Assembly: GCF_010560025.1 (NCBI RefSeq)
Contig: NZ_SAIY01000004.1
Location: 496,001-560,000, forward strand
Length of the DNA stretch: 64,000 nucleotides
From: Verrucosispora sioxanthis
GTDB lineage: Bacteria; Actinomycetota; Actinomycetes; Mycobacteriales; Micromonosporaceae
Reading direction: 5' to 3'
Positions 52,174 through 63,828 of this stretch are shown here, in pieces (within the stretch, counting starts at the first letter, position 1; every line of letters begins with the position of its first letter). The notes beneath the pieces are model-generated. The model was not told the DNA's origin, searched no databases, and saw only the letters and a list, made by a program, of their open reading frames with translations. Position numbers and translations under genes: made by a program.

Positions 52174-53604
52174 TCAGGGCTGGCCGGGTGCGGCGGTGCC
52201 GGTCAGCCAGGCGTCGAAGAAGGGTCCCAGCTCGCGGCCGGAGACCCGCTCGGCCAGGGCGACGAAGTCGGCGGTGGTGGCCGTGCCGTCCCGGCGTTCG
52301 CTGGTCCACGTCCGCAGGATCTCGAAGAAGGCGTCGTCGCCGACGGTACGCCGCAGCGCGTGCACGGTGAGCGCCCCGCGCTTGTAGACGGCGGTGCTGA
52401 ACATCTGCCCGGGGCCGGGATCGAGGGTGCGCCGGGACCAGTTGGTGGCCGCGTACTGGATCTCGAAGTTGCGTTGGGCGCTGCGCCCGCCGTCGTGCTC
52501 CTCCCACAGCCACTCGGCGTAGCTGGCGAAGCCCTCGTTGAGCCAGATGTCACCCCAGCGGGCCAGCGCCACGCTGTTGCCGAACCACTGGTGGGCCAGT
52601 TCGTGGGCGACCACGCTGTAGTTCGGTTCGCCGCCGCGGAAGAACCCCGGTCCGTAGACCGGCCGGGACTGGGTCTCCAGCGCGTATCCGATCCGCCCGT
52701 CCGAGACCACCACGCCGCCGTACGACTCGAAGGGGTACGGGCCGAAACGGGTGGCCAGGAAGTCGGCGATCTCGCCGGTGCGGGCCAGCGAGGTGGCCGC
52801 CGGCCCGGTCACCGGAAGCCCGTCCGGTACGGCGGTGACCATGGGCTTGCCGGCGTGTTCCTCGCTGCGCACCCGGTAGTCGCCGATCACGAGCGTGGTC
52901 AGGTAACTCGCCATCGGTGAGCGCTCGGCCCAGCGCCAGGTGGTCCAGCCGTCGGCGCTGGTCCGCTCCCCCGGCACTCCGTTGCTGAGCGCGGCGAGCC
53001 CGTCCGGGACGGTCACCTCGAGGTCGTAGGTGGCCTTGTCCGACGGGTGGTCGTTGACCGGGAACCAGGTGGCCGCCGAGTGCGGTTGGCCGAGGGCGAT
53101 CGCGCCGTCGTCGGTGTGCTGGAAACCGCCACTGCCGAGCACGCCGTCGGCGTCCGCCTCGGGTACGCCGCCGTAGGCGACGTCCACCGTGAACCGGCTG
53201 CCGGCGTCGAGCCCTCGGGCCGGAGTGACCACCAGTTCGCCGTCGTCCCGCCGGTGCTCGGCCGACGCGCCGTCCACGGTCACCGAACCGACCTGCAACC
53301 CGGACAGGTCCAGGTTGAACCGGGACAGCCCGTGGGTCGCGGTCGCGGTGATCTCGGCGCTGCCGGTGAGCCGGTCGTCAGCCGGGTCGTAGCGCACCAC
53401 GAGCCGGTAGTGGGCGACGTCGTACCCGCCGTTGCCGCTGCCCGGCACGTACGGGTCGCCGAGATCGACGCTGCCCGCCCGGAATCCGCCCGGCTCCGCC
53501 GCGTCCCGGTCCCCGATGCCGCTGACCAGCACCACCGCCGCCACCACGGCAGCGGCCACCGCCGCCGCGCCGGCCCCCCACCACCTGCCAACCCTGCTGC
53601 TCAC
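52174..53604 (-). CDS. M1-family metallopeptidase (aminopeptidase N-like), exported
   Basis: About 476 aa from GTG 53604 (VSSRVGRWWGAG), followed by a membrane/signal segment of Ala and Val. The peptidase has the zinc motif HELAHQWFGN with the third ligand in NEGFASYAEWLWEE, and the exopeptidase region GRIGYALETQSRPVYGP (a variant of GAMEN-type). It lacks the long C-terminal helical domain of full aminopeptidase N. An upstream ATG (53640) falls in a repeat remnant and is less likely the start. Confidence 0.9.
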   Translation of the reverse strand: MSSRVGRWWGAGAAAVAAAVVAAVVLVSGIGDRDAAEPGGFRAGSVDLGDPYVPGSGNGGYDVAHYRLVVRYDPADDRLTGSAEITATATHGLSRFNLDLSGLQVGSVTVDGASAEHRRDDGELVVTPARGLDAGSRFTVDVAYGGVPEADADGVLGSGGFQHTDDGAIALGQPHSAATWFPVNDHPSDKATYDLEVTVPDGLAALSNGVPGERTSADGWTTWRWAERSPMASYLTTLVIGDYRVRSEEHAGKPMVTAVPDGLPVTGPAATSLARTGEIADFLATRFGPYPFESYGGVVVSDGRIGYALETQSRPVYGPGFFRGGEPNYSVVAHELAHQWFGNSVALARWGDIWLNEGFASYAEWLWEEHDGGRSAQRNFEIQYAATNWSRRTLDPGPGQMFSTAVYKRGALTVHALRRTVGDDAFFEILRTWTSERRDGTATTADFVALAERVSGRELGPFFDAWLTGTAAPGQP

Positions 53605-53631
53605 CAGCCCGAGCCTACTGCCGCCCGCTCC

Positions 53632-53653
53632 GTCGATCATGGAGTTGTGGCAC
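53632..53653 (+). repeat. Remnant of the GATC-flanked palindromic element
   Basis: GTCGATCATGGAGTTGTGGC resembles one arm of the elements at 45653 and 58632 (GTTGATCATGAAGTTGTTGT). No partner arm is nearby, so it looks like a half element. Confidence 0.5.
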
Positions 53654-53691
53654 GTGGCGAATCGGGCATCAGCCATCCAACCGGGTGCGGG

Positions 53692-54810
53692 TCAGCGGTC
53701 GAGGACCAGGCCGACCTTCTGGAATTCCTTGAGGTCGCGGTAGCCGCACTTGGCCATGGCCCGGCGGAGGCCGCCGAAGAGGTTGAGCTGACCGTCCGGC
53801 TCGTCGGCCGGGCCGAAGAGGAGACGCTCCATGGAGCCGATGGGCTCACCGGCGGTCTCGAAGGCGCCGCGGGGCAGCGACGGGTGGCTGGCCGCCGAGT
53901 GCCACCAGGACCCGCCGGCCGGCGCCTCCTCGCACAGCGAGAGCGGCTCGCCGAGCATCACCGCGTCGGCGCCGCAGCCGAGCGCCTTGGCGATGTCGCC
54001 GGAGGTCCGGATGTCGCCGTCGGCGATGAGGTGCACGTACCGCCCGCCGGTCTCGTCGAGGTAGTCGCGTCGGGCCGCGGCGGCGTCGGCGATCGCGGTG
54101 GCCATCGGCACCCGGATGCCGAGCACAGACTCGGTGGTGGACCACTCGTCCCCGCCGATACCGATGATCACGCCGGCCGCGCCGGTCCGCATCAGGTGCA
54201 GGGCAGTCTTGTAGTCGGTGCACCCGCCGACGACGACCGGGAGGTCGAGGTCGGCGATGAACTCCTTGAGGTTGAGCGGCTCGTCGGTGGTGGACACGTG
54301 CTCGGCCGAGACGATGGTGCCCTGGATGACCAGGATGTCGACGCCCGCGTCGAGGATGACCGGCGCCAGCGCCAGCGTGTGCTGCGGCGACACCCGCACC
54401 GCCACCGTGCCGCCACCGTCGCGCAGCTCACGGACCCGCTCGGTGATCAGATCCGGGCGGATCGGCTCGGCGTACACCTCCTGGAGCCGCTTGGTGGCGC
54501 GGGCGTCCTCGTCGAGACCGCCGAGTTCCTCGAGCACCTTGCTCGGGTTCTCGTAGCGGGTCCACAGCCCTTCGACGTTGAGTACGCCGAGCCCGCCGAG
54601 CTGACCGAGCTTCACCGCGGAGGCCGGGCTCATCGTCGCGTCCGAGGGGTGCCCGACGCACGGAATGCCGAACTGGTACGCGTCCAGCTGCCACCCGGTG
54701 GAGACGTCGTCGACGTCGCGGGTCCGACGGGACGGCACGATGGCGATGTCGTCCAGGTGGTAGCCGCGCTGCGCGGTCTTGCCCAGCCCGATCTCGACCA
54801 CGTCACGCAT
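53692..54810 (-). CDS. guaB3: GuaB3-family IMP dehydrogenase-related protein
   Basis: 372 aa. A TIM-barrel IMPDH-like protein without CBS domains: MRDVVEIGLGKTAQRGYHLDDIAIVPSRRTRD, VGHPSDATMSPASAVKLGQLGGLGVLNVEGLW, and [28 protein letters not shown]. It lacks a canonical GxGSxCxT catalytic loop (here GIGGDEWSTTESV), so catalysis as IMPDH is doubtful; some GuaB3 proteins have been reported to reduce GMP. It lies 37 bp after guaB2 in one operon, the order found in mycobacteria. Confidence 0.9.
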   Translation of the reverse strand: MRDVVEIGLGKTAQRGYHLDDIAIVPSRRTRDVDDVSTGWQLDAYQFGIPCVGHPSDATMSPASAVKLGQLGGLGVLNVEGLWTRYENPSKVLEELGGLDEDARATKRLQEVYAEPIRPDLITERVRELRDGGGTVAVRVSPQHTLALAPVILDAGVDILVIQGTIVSAEHVSTTDEPLNLKEFIADLDLPVVVGGCTDYKTALHLMRTGAAGVIIGIGGDEWSTTESVLGIRVPMATAIADAAAARRDYLDETGGRYVHLIADGDIRTSGDIAKALGCGADAVMLGEPLSLCEEAPAGGSWWHSAASHPSLPRGAFETAGEPIGSMERLLFGPADEPDGQLNLFGGLRRAMAKCGYRDLKEFQKVGLVLDR

Positions 54811-54847
54811 GGGGCACTCCAGATGTCTTCGGGGGTGGTGGGAGAGG

Positions 54848-56593
<1,746 letters not shown>

Positions 56594-56606
56594 CTACGGT
56601 GAGGGG

Positions 56607-57017
56607 GTGCACGACGATCCCATCGACCCGTTCACCGGCGACCCGACCGATCCGGCGGCCGACCTGGAGGCCCCCGGCGACGACGCGCCGCTGGACCCAC
56701 TGACCGACGTCGAGCGCCAAGACGTGCTTGAGGACCTCGCCGACCTGGAGATCTACCAGGCGCTGCTCGCGCCGATCGGCGTACGCGGGCTGGTCATCGA
56801 GTGTGAAGACTGCCGGGAACCGCACTACTTCGACTGGGACCTGCTCCGGGGCAACCTGCGGCACCTGCTCAGCTCCGGTCGACCCCGGGTGCACGAGCCG
56901 GCCTACGATCCCGACCCGGACCACTACGTCACCTGGGACTACGCCCGCGGCTACGCCGACGGCGTACACGACACCCTCAGCGAAGGCACCGAGGACGAGC
57001 CCGGCGCGGATCGCTGA
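56607..57017 (+). CDS. DUF5319 protein
   Basis: 136 aa, strongly acidic (Asp/Glu/Pro-rich ends). The conserved core is LEIYQALLAPIGVRGLVIECEDCREPHYFDWDLLRGNLRHLL with a CxxC pair (CEDC) followed by HYFDW. This matches the actinobacterial DUF5319 family (Rv3412), always found beside guaB. A role in RNA polymerase or transcription control is possible but not shown. The start is GTG 56607, with GAGGGGG directly before it. Confidence 0.8.
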   Translation: MHDDPIDPFTGDPTDPAADLEAPGDDAPLDPLTDVERQDVLEDLADLEIYQALLAPIGVRGLVIECEDCREPHYFDWDLLRGNLRHLLSSGRPRVHEPAYDPDPDHYVTWDYARGYADGVHDTLSEGTEDEPGADR

Positions 57018-57116
57018 CCGGCCACCGGCAGCTCAGCCCGGCCGGGCCAACCCGCCCGGCGGACTCGGCCCGCCGGCTTGACCGGCCGGCGCGGCCGGAC
57101 CGATCCGGCCGACCAG

Positions 57117-57922
57117 CTACGCGACCAGTCCGGCCCGGAATCCGGCGGCCACGGCGTGCGCCCGGTCGCGGGCACCGAGCTTGCGGAACAGCCGCCGGGC
57201 GTGGGTCTTCACGGTGTCCTCGGAGACGAACAGTTCCCGGCCGATCTCGGCGTTGCTCTTGCCCTCGGCCATGCCGAGCAGCACCTGCAGCTCCCGTTCG
57301 GTGAGGCCGATCGCGGACCGGTCGGCCCGGGCTGCCGACGCGGGCTTGTCCGGCTCGGACTCGGCACCAGACTCGGCGGGATCGTCGCCCCGCTGCACCG
57401 GCACCACCGCCGGGCCGCCCGCCGCGTCCGTACCCGGCCAGGCGGTCGGCGCCTCACCCCGGTGCGACCACCGGGTGCCGGGCGGGCCGGGCTGCCGACC
57501 GCCGCGGCGTCGCGGGCGGGATCAGCGATCCGGTGCCGGTTGGCCCGGCCGGGCGCGGCCAGCAGCAGCAACGCCTTGGCGACGGCGCTGGTCAGATCCT
57601 GGTCGACCCCCTGGATCAGGCCGCGTGCCCCGGCACCGATGGTCGCCGCGGCCGCCTCGGACTCCTCGGCACCGAGCAGCAGGACGGCGGCCTGCGGGGC
57701 GCGGGCCAGCACCCGCCGGACGAAGCCGACGCTGTCCGGGCGGGTGAGCGCGGTGTCGGCGAGCACCACATCGGCCGGACGTTCGGCCAGCCGCAACATC
57801 ACCTCGGGGTCGGAGACCGCCGTCCGGACGGCACCCGACAATCCCAACCGCGCTGCCGCGGAGGTCAGGTGCTGCGCCGCGAGCGGCGTTCGAACGCACA
57901 CGAGAACGGTACGCACAGGCAT
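57117..57922 (-). CDS. Orphan LuxR-type response regulator, apparent frameshift in linker
   Basis: The ATG at 57922 follows GGAGAGGAG. The frame encodes a degenerate receiver domain (VRTVLVCVRTPLAAQHL; ADVVLADTALTRPDSVG with a possible acceptor Asp; LLLGAEESEA) to about 57500. From there a different frame carries the linker (PGPPGTRWSHRGEAP) and an intact LuxR domain (LTERELQVLLGMAEGKSNAEIGRELFVSEDTVKTHARRLFRKL) to 57117. One missing base at about 57490-57515 explains this. Restored length is about 268 residues. No kinase is adjacent, so this is an orphan regulator next to whiD. Confidence 0.75.
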
Positions 57923-58169
57923 CTCCTCTCCGCTGACGAGCAGACCATGAGCAGCCCCGGTCGGGAGGAGGTTCCGGGCAATCCTCCCAACTTTTCCGAC
58001 AGATAGGGCATATGACGCAATCCGCTGGATGTTTTGGATCAAAGACGTGTGAGCCGTGGGGCGGCAGGGTAGGGAGGGGCCAGGCCGGGAACGGTGCGCC
58101 TGCGCGGCCCCGCCGCCCGGACAACCGGCGACAAGCGTCTCGCGGTGCCGCGCGAGAGGAGGGGTGCTG

Positions 58170-58553
58170 ATGTCGAACGTACGTAGACTGCCCGGACCCA
58201 TCATCGACCTTTGGGACTGGCAGCGGCTCGGTGCCTGCCGAGGCCGCGACAGCGCCCAGTTCTTCCACCCTGACGGCGAGCGGGGCTCGTCCCGGTTGCG
58301 CCGGGAGTCCTCTGCCAAGGCCGTGTGCCGTGCCTGCCCGGTCCGCGCCGAGTGCGCCGCGCACGCCCTCGCGGTACGCGAGCCGTACGGCGTGTGGGGT
58401 GGCTTCAGTGAGTCCGAGCGGCTACGACTGCTCGCGGTCGGCTGGGAGGACCTCGCCGACCGACGCCAGACCCGCGTCGACGTCAACCGACTGGAGGCCA
58501 GGCTGGGCAGCTCGCACCGGTCGACGGTGCCCGTCCAGCGCAACGTCGCCTGA
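58170..58553 (+). CDS. whiD: WhiB-family Fe-S regulator, WhiD/WhiB3 type
   Basis: 127 aa; the ATG at 58170 follows GAGAGGAGGGG. Four cysteines (C23, C53, C56, C62) bind the [4Fe-4S] cluster; EPYGVWGGFSE is the WhiB turn, and a basic C-terminus follows. The N-terminus (RLPGPIIDLWDWQRLGACRG) is close to WhiD of Streptomyces and WhiB3 of mycobacteria, which bind the housekeeping sigma factor and respond to redox. The genomic position next to groESL supports this orthology. Confidence 0.92.
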   Translation: MSNVRRLPGPIIDLWDWQRLGACRGRDSAQFFHPDGERGSSRLRRESSAKAVCRACPVRAECAAHALAVREPYGVWGGFSESERLRLLAVGWEDLADRRQTRVDVNRLEARLGSSHRSTVPVQRNVA

Positions 58554-58631
58554 CCAGACCGCACCACCGACGCCGCGTCCCGACCCGGACGCGGCGTCGC
58601 CCTGTCCGCCCACTCCCGCCACCACCAGCCA

Positions 58632-58692
58632 GTTGATCATGAAGTTGTTGTTCCCGACACGCCGACGGGGTGACAACAACTTCATGATCAAC
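58632..58692. repeat. GATC-flanked palindromic element (AAGTTGTTGT type)
   Basis: GTTGATCATGAAGTTGTTGT (58632-58651) pairs perfectly over 20 bp with 58673-58692; the 21-nt loop contains GACACGCCGA. The same stem core and loop decamer occur in the element at 45653-45717. It lies between whiD and the leftward molybdoenzyme gene and could act as a shared terminator. Confidence 0.88.
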
Positions 58693-58734
58693 GGGTGTGG
58701 GCGGGGGGCGGTGTGGGCGGGGTGGTGCGCGGGG

Positions 58735-60480
58735 TCAGGTGATGGTGAGGGTGACGGAGTGCCAGCCGGTCGCGCCGTCGGGGGCGACATCCCGTGGCTC
58801 ACCGGTTTGGGTCTCGCCGGTGCTGTCCGTCGCCCGCACCTGGAGGGTGTGCTCGCCCGGGGTGGCCTGCCACTGCCACGACCACTGCACCCAGGTGTCC
58901 ACCGAAATGGTCGGCGCCAGTTGCGCCTGCTGCCAGGGCCCCTCGTCGACGCGGACCTCGACGCGGTCGATGCCCCGGTGCTGCGCCCAGGCGACGCCGG
59001 CGACCGTCACCGGGCCGGCGGCCGGTCGGTTACGCGGGCGGGGCGTGTCGATCCGCGACTGCGTCTTCACCGGCCCCTGCGCCGACCAGCCCCGGGGCAC
59101 CCAGTACGCGTCGAAGTCCGCGAAACTGGTCAGCTCCAGCTCGGTGATCCACTTGCAGGCCGACACGTAGCCGTAGAGACCCGGCACCACCATCCGGACC
59201 GGGAAGCCGTGCTGCACCGGCAGTGGCTCGCCGTTCATGCCGACGGCGAGCAGCGCGTCCCGCCCGTCGCGCAGCACGGCGGTCGGGGTGCCGCAGGTCC
59301 AACCGTCGACCGAACGCCCGACCACCTGGTCGGCACCGTCCAGCGGCCCCACCTCGTCGAGCAGTTCCCGGATCGGTACGCCGAGCCAGCGCGCGTTGCC
59401 GATCAGGTCGCCGCCGACCTCGTTGGAGACGCAGGCCAGCGTCACGTACCGCTCCACCATCGGCCGGGCGAGCAGATCGGCATAGCTCAGCGTGACCGGG
59501 TTGCGGACCCGGCCGTGGATGCGCAGTTGCCAGGTCTCCGGGTCGACCTGCGGCACCACAAGCGCGGTGTCGATCCGGTAGAAGTTCCGGTTGGACGTGA
59601 CGTAGCTGGCCAGTCCGGGCTGGGCCAGGTCGGCGCCGGCCGGCACCGGCGGTGCTGGCGAGACCGGGGCCGGCAGCGTGATCGCCTCACGGGCCGCCGA
59701 CACGCCCTGCCGACCGGCCAGCCAACGCCCCGCTACTCCCCACGGCGGCCACCCCGAGCACGGTGCCGACGCCGGTGAGGAACCGCCGCCGAGAGTCCGG
59801 TCGACCCGGCCTCCCGCACCTCCCGGGACCGGCGGACTTCCCAGGATCGGCGGGCTTCCGGCGGTCGCCGTCCCGTCGGCGGGCGCGGTCGGATCGGTCG
59901 CCGTCCCGTCGGCGGGCGCGGTCGGATCGGTCGCCGTCCCGTCGGCGGCCCCGGCGGTTCCGACCGGATTCGGGTCCGGTACGGCGGCGGGACCGGTCGC
60001 CTTGGGCGGGCCGGCCGGCGTCGGTGGGGACCAGGGCCAGGGGTCGAGTTCCAGTGGACCGGCGACGAACGCCCACAGCGCCAGTCCGCCGACCGCCGCG
60101 CCGACCAGCGACGGCAGCACGTCGGTGGCGTCCGCACCGGCCCGGGTCAGGGCCGCCGCCGCGCCGACGCCGCCGAAGACGACGATGCCGGCCAGGCCCA
60201 CCATCAGCCGCCGGGCCGCCACCATGCCGATCAGGGCGGCGAAGCCGCCGAGCAGCAGCGCCGTGCCGACCAGCAGGGCGATCTTGTCGTACGTGCCGAA
60301 GACCTCGATGCCGAACCGCTTGACCGGCTCGGGAGCGGTGTCCACGACGAGACCGCCGACCGCGACGAGCGGGGACGACCGGGGACCGGTCAGGGCGGCA
60401 ACCAGTTCGGCGGTGCCGATGGCCGCAGCGGCGGCGGCGACGCCGGCCATGGCCGCGAACCGTGGTGTCGTGCTGCTCAC
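58735..60480 (-). CDS. Membrane-anchored sulfite-oxidase-like molybdopterin oxidoreductase (locally frame-disturbed)
   Basis: About 581 aa from GTG 60480 (GTG 60498 possible). Four or five N-terminal helices, a Pro/Asp/Thr linker with a 33-bp tandem repeat, then the molybdopterin domain (CVSNEVGGDLIGNARWLGVPIREL with the metal-binding Cys; HGFPVRMVVPGLYGYVSACKWI) and a C-terminal Ig-like dimerisation domain. Between 59738 and 59798 the expected segment (DSRRRFLTGVGTVLGVAAVG) reads in another frame, and the main frame resumes after. Two compensating single-base differences (CC at 59797, CCCC at 59738) would explain it. The substrate is unknown. Confidence 0.82.
   Translation of the reverse strand: MSSTTPRFAAMAGVAAAAAAIGTAELVAALTGPRSSPLVAVGGLVVDTAPEPVKRFGIEVFGTYDKIALLVGTALLLGGFAALIGMVAARRLMVGLAGIVVFGGVGAAAALTRAGADATDVLPSLVGAAVGGLALWAFVAGPLELDPWPWSPPTPAGPPKATGPAAVPDPNPVGTAGAADGTATDPTAPADGTATDPTAPADGTATAGSPPILGSPPVPGGAGGRVDRTLGGGSSPASAPCSGWPPWGVAGRWLAGRQGVSAAREAITLPAPVSPAPPVPAGADLAQPGLASYVTSNRNFYRIDTALVVPQVDPETWQLRIHGRVRNPVTLSYADLLARPMVERYVTLACVSNEVGGDLIGNARWLGVPIRELLDEVGPLDGADQVVGRSVDGWTCGTPTAVLRDGRDALLAVGMNGEPLPVQHGFPVRMVVPGLYGYVSACKWITELELTSFADFDAYWVPRGWSAQGPVKTQSRIDTPRPRNRPAAGPVTVAGVAWAQHRGIDRVEVRVDEGPWQQAQLAPTISVDTWVQWSWQWQATPGEHTLQVRATDSTGETQTGEPRDVAPDGATGWHSVTLTIT
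59875..59948 (-). repeat. 33-bp coding tandem repeat
   Basis: The unit encoding roughly PADGTATDPTA occurs two and a part times in the linker of the molybdoenzyme, with near-identical DNA (GTCGGCGGGCGCGGTCGGAT plus 13 bases). Copy number can vary without a frameshift. Confidence 0.7.
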
Positions 60481-60566
60481 CCGCCCAGTGTTTCCCACCG
60501 ACCAACGGTCCGGTAGTCGGCGTCAGCGTTCGTAACCTCTCGTCACCGGTACGCCGACTCAAAGCG

Positions 60567-60603
60567 CGTGGGGCGCACCGTCTCGTCGACGGTGCGCCCC
60601 ACG
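60567..60603 (-). terminator. Terminator of groES-groEL
   Basis: A perfect 16-bp stem (CGTGGGGCGCACCGTC, 60567-60582 with 60588-60603) with a 5-nt loop lies 18 bases beyond the groEL stop. Confidence 0.9.
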
Positions 60604-60620
60604 TCCGGCGTACGGCCGGG

Positions 60621-62342
<1,722 letters not shown>

Positions 62343-62651
62343 TTACTTCTCGATGACCGCGAGGACGTCGCGGGCGGAGAGCACCAGGTACTCCTCGCCG
62401 GCGTACTTGACCTCGGTGCCGCCGTACTTCGAGTAGAGGACGGTGTCGCCGACGGAGACGTCGATCGGCACGCGGTTGCCCTTGTCGTCGATCCGGCCCG
62501 GGCCGACAGCGAGGACGGTGCCCTCCTGCGGCTTCTCCTTGGCGGTGTCGGGGATCACGATGCCCGAGGCGGTGGTGGTCTCGGCCTCGTTCGCCTGGAC
62601 CACGATGCGGTCCTCGAGCGGCTTGATCGCAACCTTGGTCGCGGTAGTCAC
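62343..62651 (-). CDS. groES: Co-chaperonin GroES
   Basis: 102 aa from GTG 62651, which has AGGAGG 8 nt upstream; ATG 62657 is too close to that site but often annotated. The sequence [39 protein letters not shown] contains the mobile loop that docks on Gro[26 protein letters not shown] and the end DVLAVIEK are conserved. It heads the groES-groEL operon under HrcA control. Confidence 0.95.
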   Translation of the reverse strand: MTTATKVAIKPLEDRIVVQANEAETTTASGIVIPDTAKEKPQEGTVLAVGPGRIDDKGNRVPIDVSVGDTVLYSKYGGTEVKYAGEEYLVLSARDVLAVIEK

Positions 62652-62793
62652 GGGCATACCCTCCTGGGGTACTTGGTTTCGTTGCCGATCGGCATGCCGA
62701 CCGGCGTCAATCTGCCACATGCCACCGGGCGGGGCCGTCGTCGCGGGTGCCGGTCCGCCTGGCGTTCAACCCCCGGACACCAGGGCCCGAAGG

Positions 62794-62820
62794 TTGGCAC
62801 CCTCAGGGTGAGAGTGCTAA
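62794..62820. promoter_or_regulatory. CIRCE element 1 (HrcA operator)
   Basis: TTGGCACCC, 9-nt spacer, GAGTGCTAA. The right arm is the perfect CIRCE half; the left differs at two positions. It overlaps the expected transcription start of groES-groEL. Confidence 0.9.
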
Positions 62821-62824
62821 TCGC

Positions 62825-62853
62825 AGGTTATTCCTCGGCTAGCACTCCGTCAA
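62825..62853 (-). promoter_or_regulatory. groES-groEL promoter
   Basis: On the reverse strand TTGACG (62853-62848) and TAACCT (62830-62825) are exactly 17 bp apart. The -35 lies in CIRCE 2 and the start site would fall in CIRCE 1, so HrcA bound at either site blocks transcription until heat shock. Confidence 0.82.
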
Positions 62854-62865
62854 GGAGAGTGCCAA
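62839..62865. promoter_or_regulatory. CIRCE element 2 (HrcA operator)
   Basis: CTAGCACTC, 9-nt spacer, GAGTGCCAA. Its centre lies 45 bp from that of CIRCE 1. The hrcA gene itself is not in this window. Confidence 0.9.
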
Positions 62866-63027
62866 TCCGCCACCCTCGTGTCGCGGCTCCTCGGCACCCC
62901 GTCGCCACTTCTTCCACACGGTTCCGCGGTCGTTCGCCAGCGTTCACCGCAACACGCCGACAGTCACTTTCCCGCCGGAGGACCGGCCCTTACTCTCCGG
63001 CGCTATCACGTCACGGAGGGCGGGCAG

Positions 63028-63828
63028 ATGGCGGACGTACCAACCCTGGGGTTCCTACGCGACCAGTTGCGCCGGGCGCGTAAGGTGCGCGGGCTCAGCC
63101 AGGAGGAGCTGAGCAAAATGATCAACTATTCGACGTCGGCGGTGAGCGCGATGGAGATCGGCCCGAACCAGCTCAGCGCCGACTACCTGGCCCGGTTCGA
63201 CAAGGTGCTGGAGACCGGCGGGCTCTTCGTCGGCATGCTGGAGCTGATCCGGCTGCACGCCGAGCCGGACTGGTTCCGGTCGTGGGGTGAGATCGAGCGG
63301 GAGGCGGTCGCGCTGCGCTGGTACGACCCGGCCGTGGTGCCGGGCCTGCTCCAGACCGAGGCGTACGCCCGGGCGATGCTCCGGGCTGGTCCACCGCTCA
63401 CCGACGAGCAGATCGAGAAGCGGGTGCTGGCCCGGATGGCCCGGCAGGAGGTGCTCGCCCGCGACGAGCCACCGCAGCTCGTCGCGGTGCTCGACGAACA
63501 GGTGCTGCGCCGGCAGGTCGGCGAGCGCGCGACCATGCGCGAGCAGTTGGAGCACCTGCGCACCCTCACCGACCGCCCGCACGTCCAGGTGCGGATCGTG
63601 CCGGCCGAGACCCCGTGGTACGGCGGTCTTGCCGGCCCGTTCGTGCTGGCCCGGCTCGCCGACGGCACCGAGGTGGCCCACCTGGACAACCAGCTCCGGG
63701 GGCACACAGTGGACAGCCCGAACGACCTTGCCAGCCTGGGGCGACGTTGGGAGACTGTGGCCGGTGAGGCGCTGCCGCGCCGGCAGTCCGCCCGCCTGAT
63801 CGAGGAAGTGGCGAAGTCATGGACCTGA
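63028..63828 (+). CDS. XRE-family regulator with DUF5753 domain
   Basis: 266 aa; the ATG at 63028 follows GGAGG. N-terminal helix-turn-helix (LGFLRDQLRRARKVRGLSQEELSKMINYSTSAVSAMEIG) then DUF5753 (WYDPAVVPGLLQTEAYARAMLRAG; VQVRIVPAETPWYGGLAGPFVLARL). Proteins of this type are numerous in Streptomyces and Micromonospora and are almost always paired with a small DUF397 protein, as here (10-bp overlap). They are linked to development and antibiotic regulation. Confidence 0.92.
   Translation: MADVPTLGFLRDQLRRARKVRGLSQEELSKMINYSTSAVSAMEIGPNQLSADYLARFDKVLETGGLFVGMLELIRLHAEPDWFRSWGEIEREAVALRWYDPAVVPGLLQTEAYARAMLRAGPPLTDEQIEKRVLARMARQEVLARDEPPQLVAVLDEQVLRRQVGERATMREQLEHLRTLTDRPHVQVRIVPAETPWYGGLAGPFVLARLADGTEVAHLDNQLRGHTVDSPNDLASLGRRWETVAGEALPRRQSARLIEEVAKSWT

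Noticed and set aside
53605..53640. M1 peptidase starting at ATG 53640
   Set aside because: This ATG falls in a remnant of a dispersed palindrome and has no ribosome site; the GTG at 53604 directly precedes the signal segment.
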